Source: JBDSKH01 sp035556655 (GTDB taxonomy: Bacteria > Actinomycetota > Actinomycetes > Actinomycetales > Microbacteriaceae). From it: DNA of 64,000 nucleotides. The DNA lies in NCBI GenBank assembly GCA_035556655.1, contig DATMFW010000033.1, positions 62,001 through 126,000 of the forward strand, given 5' to 3'. Below the pieces are notes generated by a model. The model was not told the origin of the DNA. It saw nothing but the letters and a program-made list of their open reading frames with translations, and made no database searches. Shown piece after piece: positions 60,671-64,000 of the stretch; position 1 is the stretch's first letter, and each line of letters begins with the position of its first letter. Both the position numbers and the translations under genes were made by a program.

Positions 60671-61515
60671 TCGGCGACGTCGTGCTGCGCTGCGAGGGCC
60701 TCACCCGCACCTACGGGTCGGGCGAGAACGAGGTGCACGCACTCGTCGATGCCGAGCTCGAGGTGCGCTCGGGCGAGCTTCTGGTGCTGCGCGGTCCGTC
60801 CGGGTCCGGCAAGACGACCCTGCTGAATCTGCTCGGCGGCCTCGACACGCCCACCGCCGGACGCGTCTGGCTGGGCCAGCGCGAGGTCACCGGCGCCTCC
60901 GAGGCCGACCTCATCGACATGCGACGACGCGACCTCGGCTACATCTTCCAGACGTTCGCGCTGCTGCCGGTCCTGTCGGCTGCCGAGAACGTCGAGCTGC
61001 CGATGCGCATCCTCGACGTGCCGGCCGAGGAACGCGACACCCGGGTGGCCGGCCTGCTCGACATCGCCGGTCTCGCCCCGCACGCCAACCAGCGGCCGTC
61101 CGAACTGTCGGGCGGGCAACAGCAGCGCCTCGGCATCGCGCGAGCCCTCGCCAACGACCCGCGGCTGCTCATCGCCGACGAACCCACCGGGCAGCTGGAC
61201 TCGGTGAACGCCGAGGCGATGATGTCGCTCATCGCCGCGCTCGTTCATCAGCGCGGCGTCGCCGCGATCGTGTCGACCCACGACCCGCGGATGGCCGCGC
61301 ACGCCGACCGCATCATCGAGATCCACGATGGCCGGGTCGGCCGACGCCGCGGACGTCACGCCTCGGACGCCGAGCCGGACACCGGACCGATGCGCATCAT
61401 CCCGCCCCAGCGCACCCGCGCGGGCTCAGGCGGCGTCGAGGGCGAGCTTCCCGGCGAACCCGAGCAGCGCGGCTCCGGTGACCCGATCGAGCCACGCCCG
61501 CACGACGGGGCGTGA
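60667..61515 (+). CDS. ABC exporter ATP-binding protein (second)
   Basis: 282 residues from GTG. It has Walker A GPSGSGKTT, YIFQTFALLPVLSAAENVELPMRI, signature LSGGQQQRLGIARALANDP, Walker B LLIADEPTGQLD and VSTHDPRMA. This is a canonical LolD/MacB ATPase with a ~50-residue Pro/Arg-rich tail. The tail overlaps the converging LysE gene by 90 bases, so its last ~30 residues may be less constrained. With the preceding gene it gives one ATPase per permease, suggesting a heterodimeric nucleotide-binding pair. Confidence 0.93.
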   Translation: MIGDVVLRCEGLTRTYGSGENEVHALVDAELEVRSGELLVLRGPSGSGKTTLLNLLGGLDTPTAGRVWLGQREVTGASEADLIDMRRRDLGYIFQTFALLPVLSAAENVELPMRILDVPAEERDTRVAGLLDIAGLAPHANQRPSELSGGQQQRLGIARALANDPRLLIADEPTGQLDSVNAEAMMSLIAALVHQRGVAAIVSTHDPRMAAHADRIIEIHDGRVGRRRGRHASDAEPDTGPMRIIPPQRTRAGSGGVEGELPGEPEQRGSGDPIEPRPHDGA

Positions 61516-62031
61516 CAGCACCGCGCGCCCGCGTGACACCCCGAGCGACACGACGGTGAGCCACACGATGCCCAGCACCTGGTGCACGATCACCAGCCCC
61601 GCCATGGTGAGCGCGTGCGGTGCCCCGGCCGGGACGAGGGCGGGCAGCACACCGACGTAGAACGCGGCGATCTTCGGGTTCAGCAGATTGGTGGCCAGCC
61701 CCTGGCGGTACGCGCGCCGCGCGGGCACGGCGACCCCCGCATCCGCCGAGTGCCCTGCCCTGCCGATCAGGCGCGCCGCCATCCAGACCAGATAGCCCGC
61801 CCCGGCGAGCCGCACCACCTCGTAGGCCGGCGGGGATGCCGTGAACAGCGCCGCGAGGCCGGCGACGGCGAGCACGCCCCACAGGGTGCACCCCGTGACG
61901 ACGCCGAGCGCCGCGAGCACTCCGGTGCGGAACGAGATCGATGCCCAGCGGACGACGATGGCGAAGTCCGGTCCGGGGAGGAGGGTGAGGAGGGCCAGGA
62001 CGCCGGTGGCGGCGAGAAGGGCGGCGGTCAC
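61426..62031 (-). CDS. LysE-family amino-acid exporter
   Basis: 201 residues from GTG 62031, with six helices. The LysE/RhtB opening (LALLTLLPGPDFAIVVRWASISFRTGVLAALGVVTGCTLWG) has the family PGPxx motif. Later segments include VVRLAGAGYLVWMAARLIG and AYRQGLATNLLNPKIAAFYVGVLPALV. It exports lysine, homoserine, threonine or similar; specificity is unknown. It overlaps the exporter ATPase gene at its 3' end, and a REP-like palindrome lies upstream. Confidence 0.93.
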   Translation of the reverse strand: MTAALLAATGVLALLTLLPGPDFAIVVRWASISFRTGVLAALGVVTGCTLWGVLAVAGLAALFTASPPAYEVVRLAGAGYLVWMAARLIGRAGHSADAGVAVPARRAYRQGLATNLLNPKIAAFYVGVLPALVPAGAPHALTMAGLVIVHQVLGIVWLTVVSLGVSRGRAVLSRPVVRAWLDRVTGAALLGFAGKLALDAA

Positions 62032-62034
62032 GAG

Positions 62035-62065
62035 GGTCTCGACACGCGCTGCGCGCTACTCGACC
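62035..62065. repeat. REP-like palindrome between lysE-type gene and clpX
   Basis: GGTCTCGACACGCGC, a TGC loop and GCGCTACTCGACC form an imperfect palindrome. Its arms match those of the elements at 26.5 kb. It lies in the 40-base gap after clpX. Confidence 0.85.
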
Positions 62066-62071
62066 GGCGAG

Positions 62072-63352
62072 CTACGCGGACTTCTCTCGGGGGGCGCGCG
62101 TGCTGCGCGGGACGATCGTCGCGGCCGCGTTGTCGAGGACCGCCTCGCGCGTCACGACGACCCGGGCGACCTCGTCGGAGGAGGGCACCTCGAACATGAT
62201 CGGCCCGAGCACCTCCTCCAGGATCGCCCGCAGACCGCGGGCGCCGGTCTGCCGCAGTTTCGCCAGATCGGCGATGGCCTCCAGCGCGTCCTTCTCGAAC
62301 TCCAGCTCGACGCCGTCGAGTTCGAACATGCGCTGGTACTGGCGCACCAGGGCGTTCTTCGGTTCGGTGAGGATCTGCATCAGCGCGTCCTGGTCGAGCG
62401 GCGTGACGGTGGTGACGACCGGCAGCCGGCCGATGAACTCCGGGATCAGCCCGAACTTGTGCAGGTCCTCCGGCAGCACCTCGCTGAACAGCTGCGCCTC
62501 GTCGCGCTTGGAGTGCAGCGGCGCCCCGAACCCGATGCCGCGCTTGCCGACGCGGGCCGAGATGATGTCCTCGAGCCCGGCGAATGCCCCGGCCACGATG
62601 AACAGCACGTTCGTCGTGTCGATCTGGATGAACTCCTGATGCGGGTGCTTGCGCCCCCCCTGCGGCGGGACCGAGGCGACCGTTCCCTCGAGGATCTTCA
62701 GCAGCGCCTGCTGCACGCCCTCGCCCGAGACGTCGCGGGTGATCGAGGGGTTCTCGGCCTTGCGGGCGATCTTGTCGACCTCGTCGATGTAGATGATGCC
62801 GGTCTCGGCGCGCTTGACGTCGTAGTCGGCGGCCTGGATGAGCTTGAGCAGGATGTTCTCGACGTCTTCGCCGACATACCCGGCCTCGGTGAGGGCGGTG
62901 GCGTCGGCGACCGCGAACGGCACATTGAGACGCTTCGCGAGGGTCTGGGCGAGGTAGGTCTTGCCGCAGCCGGTGGGGCCGATCAGCAGGATGTTGCTCT
63001 TCTGGATGTCGACGTCGTCGATGACGGCATCGGCGGCCGAGAGCGTGTTGCGGGCCCGCACGCGCTTGTAGTGGTTGTACACCGCGACCGACAGGGCCTT
63101 CTTCGCCGGCTCCTGCCCGATCACGTACTCTTCCAGGAACGCGAAGATCTCTTTCGGCTTGGGCAGATCGAACTCGCTCTGCACCTCTTCACCGGCCTCG
63201 GCGAGACGCTCTTCGATGATCTCGTTGCAGAGCTCGACGCATTCGTCGCAGATGTAGACGCCCGGGCCGGCGATCAGCTGCTGAACCTGCTTCTGCGATT
63301 TGCCGCAGAACGAGCACTTGAGCAGGTCAGCGCTCTCACCGATGCGTGCCAT
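62072..63352 (-). CDS. clpX: ATP-dependent Clp protease ATP-binding subunit ClpX
   Basis: 426 residues. The N-terminal zinc finger has Cys13, Cys16, Cys35 and Cys38. The AAA+ core shows Walker A GPTGCGKTYLAQTLAKRL, Walker B IIYIDEVDKIARKAE, the pore loop (GYVGEDVENIL) and the sensor 2 arginine region (RQTGARGLRAILEEVLGPIMF). ClpX unfolds tagged proteins for ClpP and acts alone as a disassembly chaperone. No clpP lies in the window; it is expected upstream on the minus strand in many actinobacteria but is separated here by a divergent membrane-protein gene. Confidence 0.98.
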   Translation of the reverse strand: MARIGESADLLKCSFCGKSQKQVQQLIAGPGVYICDECVELCNEIIEERLAEAGEEVQSEFDLPKPKEIFAFLEEYVIGQEPAKKALSVAVYNHYKRVRARNTLSAADAVIDDVDIQKSNILLIGPTGCGKTYLAQTLAKRLNVPFAVADATALTEAGYVGEDVENILLKLIQAADYDVKRAETGIIYIDEVDKIARKAENPSITRDVSGEGVQQALLKILEGTVASVPPQGGRKHPHQEFIQIDTTNVLFIVAGAFAGLEDIISARVGKRGIGFGAPLHSKRDEAQLFSEVLPEDLHKFGLIPEFIGRLPVVTTVTPLDQDALMQILTEPKNALVRQYQRMFELDGVELEFEKDALEAIADLAKLRQTGARGLRAILEEVLGPIMFEVPSSDEVARVVVTREAVLDNAAATIVPRSTRAPREKSA

Positions 63353-63448
63353 CTCGACTCCCTTCCGCGGTGGTCACACGAGCCTAACCCGTTGTCGCGA
63401 CAGTGCCGCACAGCGAGAACCCCGTGTTGGGGGCCTCTGCCGAGGGCC

Positions 63449-63454
63449 GATAAT
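63449..63454 (+). promoter_or_regulatory. Candidate -10 for leaderless 63460 gene
   Basis: GATAAT ends five bases before GTG 63460. Confidence 0.5.
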
Positions 63455-63459
63455 GGGGT

Positions 63460-64000
63460 GTGACCACCCGTTCTGCCCGCCTGCTGCGCGGCTGGGTGGT
63501 GGGCACGTTCGCGACCGGACTGGCTGCCGCATCCCACTCGATCGCCGGGGGCGGCACCCCCGGTGCGCTCGCGCTGGTCGTCGGCGTCGTGTTCGGCGGG
63601 ATGCTGTCGACCCTCGCGCTGACCCGTCGCCCCTCGCTGCCCCGTCTCACGATCGCGGTGGGGGTCACCCAGCTCGCGTTCCATGCGGTGTTCTCGGTGC
63701 TTGGTACGGCCGCGCTCGGCACCGCGACCACGTTCACCGCGGGCCACGATCACGCCCCCGTCTTCTCGGCGCATCCCCACGCGCACGTCGACACGCCGCA
63801 GATGTGGCTCGCCCACGCCGTTGCCGGTGCCGCCACCCTGGCGCTGCTGCGCGGCGCCGAGCGCGCGGTGTGGCGCCTGCTCACCGAGGTGGCGCGGCTG
63901 GTGGTGGCCCCGTTCCGGCGCCCCTCCGTGATGCCGGTGGTACCGCAGCGCCGTCGCCCCCTGGTCTCCTCCGCTCCCGCCCCCCTGGTGGGGCGCTCCC
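63460..64000 (+). CDS. Histidine-rich membrane protein, 3' truncated by window edge
   Basis: The frame is open from GTG 63460 to the window end (180 codons). Hydrophobic helices include LRGWVVGTFATGLAAASHSIAG, ALALVVGVVFGGMLSTLALT and a pair around VTQLAFHAVFSVLGTAALGT and AHAVAGAATLALLRG. Between them lies GHDHAPVFSAHPHAHVDTPQMWLAH, rich in histidines that suggest metal (copper or zinc) handling. The C-terminal segment visible is basic and Pro-rich. I do not recognise the family; a role in metal homeostasis is inference from composition. Confidence 0.65.
   Translation, partial: MTTRSARLLRGWVVGTFATGLAAASHSIAGGGTPGALALVVGVVFGGMLSTLALTRRPSLPRLTIAVGVTQLAFHAVFSVLGTAALGTATTFTAGHDHAPVFSAHPHAHVDTPQMWLAHAVAGAATLALLRGAERAVWRLLTEVARLVVAPFRRPSVMPVVPQRRRPLVSSAPAPLVGRS

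Noticed and set aside
1..64000. Prophage, insertion sequence, integrase or defence-system genes
   Set aside because: No transposase, recombinase, capsid, restriction, toxin-antitoxin or Cas-like protein was recognisable in any frame; codon use is uniform.

Overview
The window is about 70% GC, gene-dense, and uses many GTG starts and 1- or 4-base start/stop overlaps. Its housekeeping genes (rplU-rpmA-obgE-proB, proA, nadD, rsfS, rne, ileS, folC, ndk, valS, clpX) and an actinobacterial-type ileS T-box leader point to a high-GC actinobacterium. Family Microbacteriaceae, probably Microbacterium or a close relative, is the best guess. That is an inference from gene content, gene order and REP-like palindromes, not from a marker gene. 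I see no phage, insertion sequence, integrase, CRISPR array or plasmid function.

Region by region. 1-8.3 kb: a 5'-truncated UbiA prenyltransferase, an ECF sigma/anti-sigma pair, a DHA2 drug-efflux pump, two overlapping alpha/beta hydrolases, an LLM flavin oxidoreductase, a helical hypothetical with a Nudix hydrolase, and a soluble Ser/Thr kinase fused to a GAF domain. 8.4-17.3 kb: a 1530-residue secreted repeat protein, tryptophan 2,3-dioxygenase with an amidohydrolase, a PadR regulator with its membrane partner, an HdeD-like protein and tRNA-Ala(GGC). 17.3-28.9 kb, mostly minus strand: rsfS, a proline/alanine-rich membrane protein, nadD, proA, proB, obgE, rpmA, rplU and rne, with an MFS gene placed on the plus strand between proA and proB. 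29.2-33 kb: a VKOR/DsbA disulfide-forming pair and a sortase-anchored-looking surface protein. 33-38.5 kb: an ileS-folC-DUF4233-ndk operon headed by a T-box riboswitch. 38.5-45.8 kb: an MHS transporter, a GntR/DUF1648 operon with a clear palindromic operator, two paralogous membrane-anchored extracellular proteins, a Lys-Pro repeat protein and a two-component system. 45.8-54 kb: valS, a lipoprotein, a GNAT acetyltransferase, small proteins, an ArsR-like regulator facing an M3 peptidase across a 14-bp tandem repeat, and a BenE transporter. 54-64 kb: a four-gene FtsX/MacB-like ABC exporter, a LysE exporter, clpX and the start of a histidine-rich membrane protein.

Cross-cutting observations. (1) Many first-in-operon genes have a TANNNT-type -10 hexamer 5-7 bases before the start codon, implying leaderless transcripts. 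(2) A family of REP-like palindromes of the GGTCTCGACACGCGC...GCGCTACTCGACC type sits in at least four gaps. One encodes the last residues of RNase E and lies in a three-copy 31-bp tandem repeat; another lies inside the ileS T-box leader. (3) Four regulator genes (PadR, GntR, ArsR-like, OmpR-type) lie next to repeat or palindrome structures that look like their operators. No single new system dominates the window. The best leads are the ArsR/M3 repeat array, the T-box leader carrying a REP, the candidate small RNA near 43.5 kb, and the paired Cys-containing extracellular proteins at 41.3-42.8 kb.
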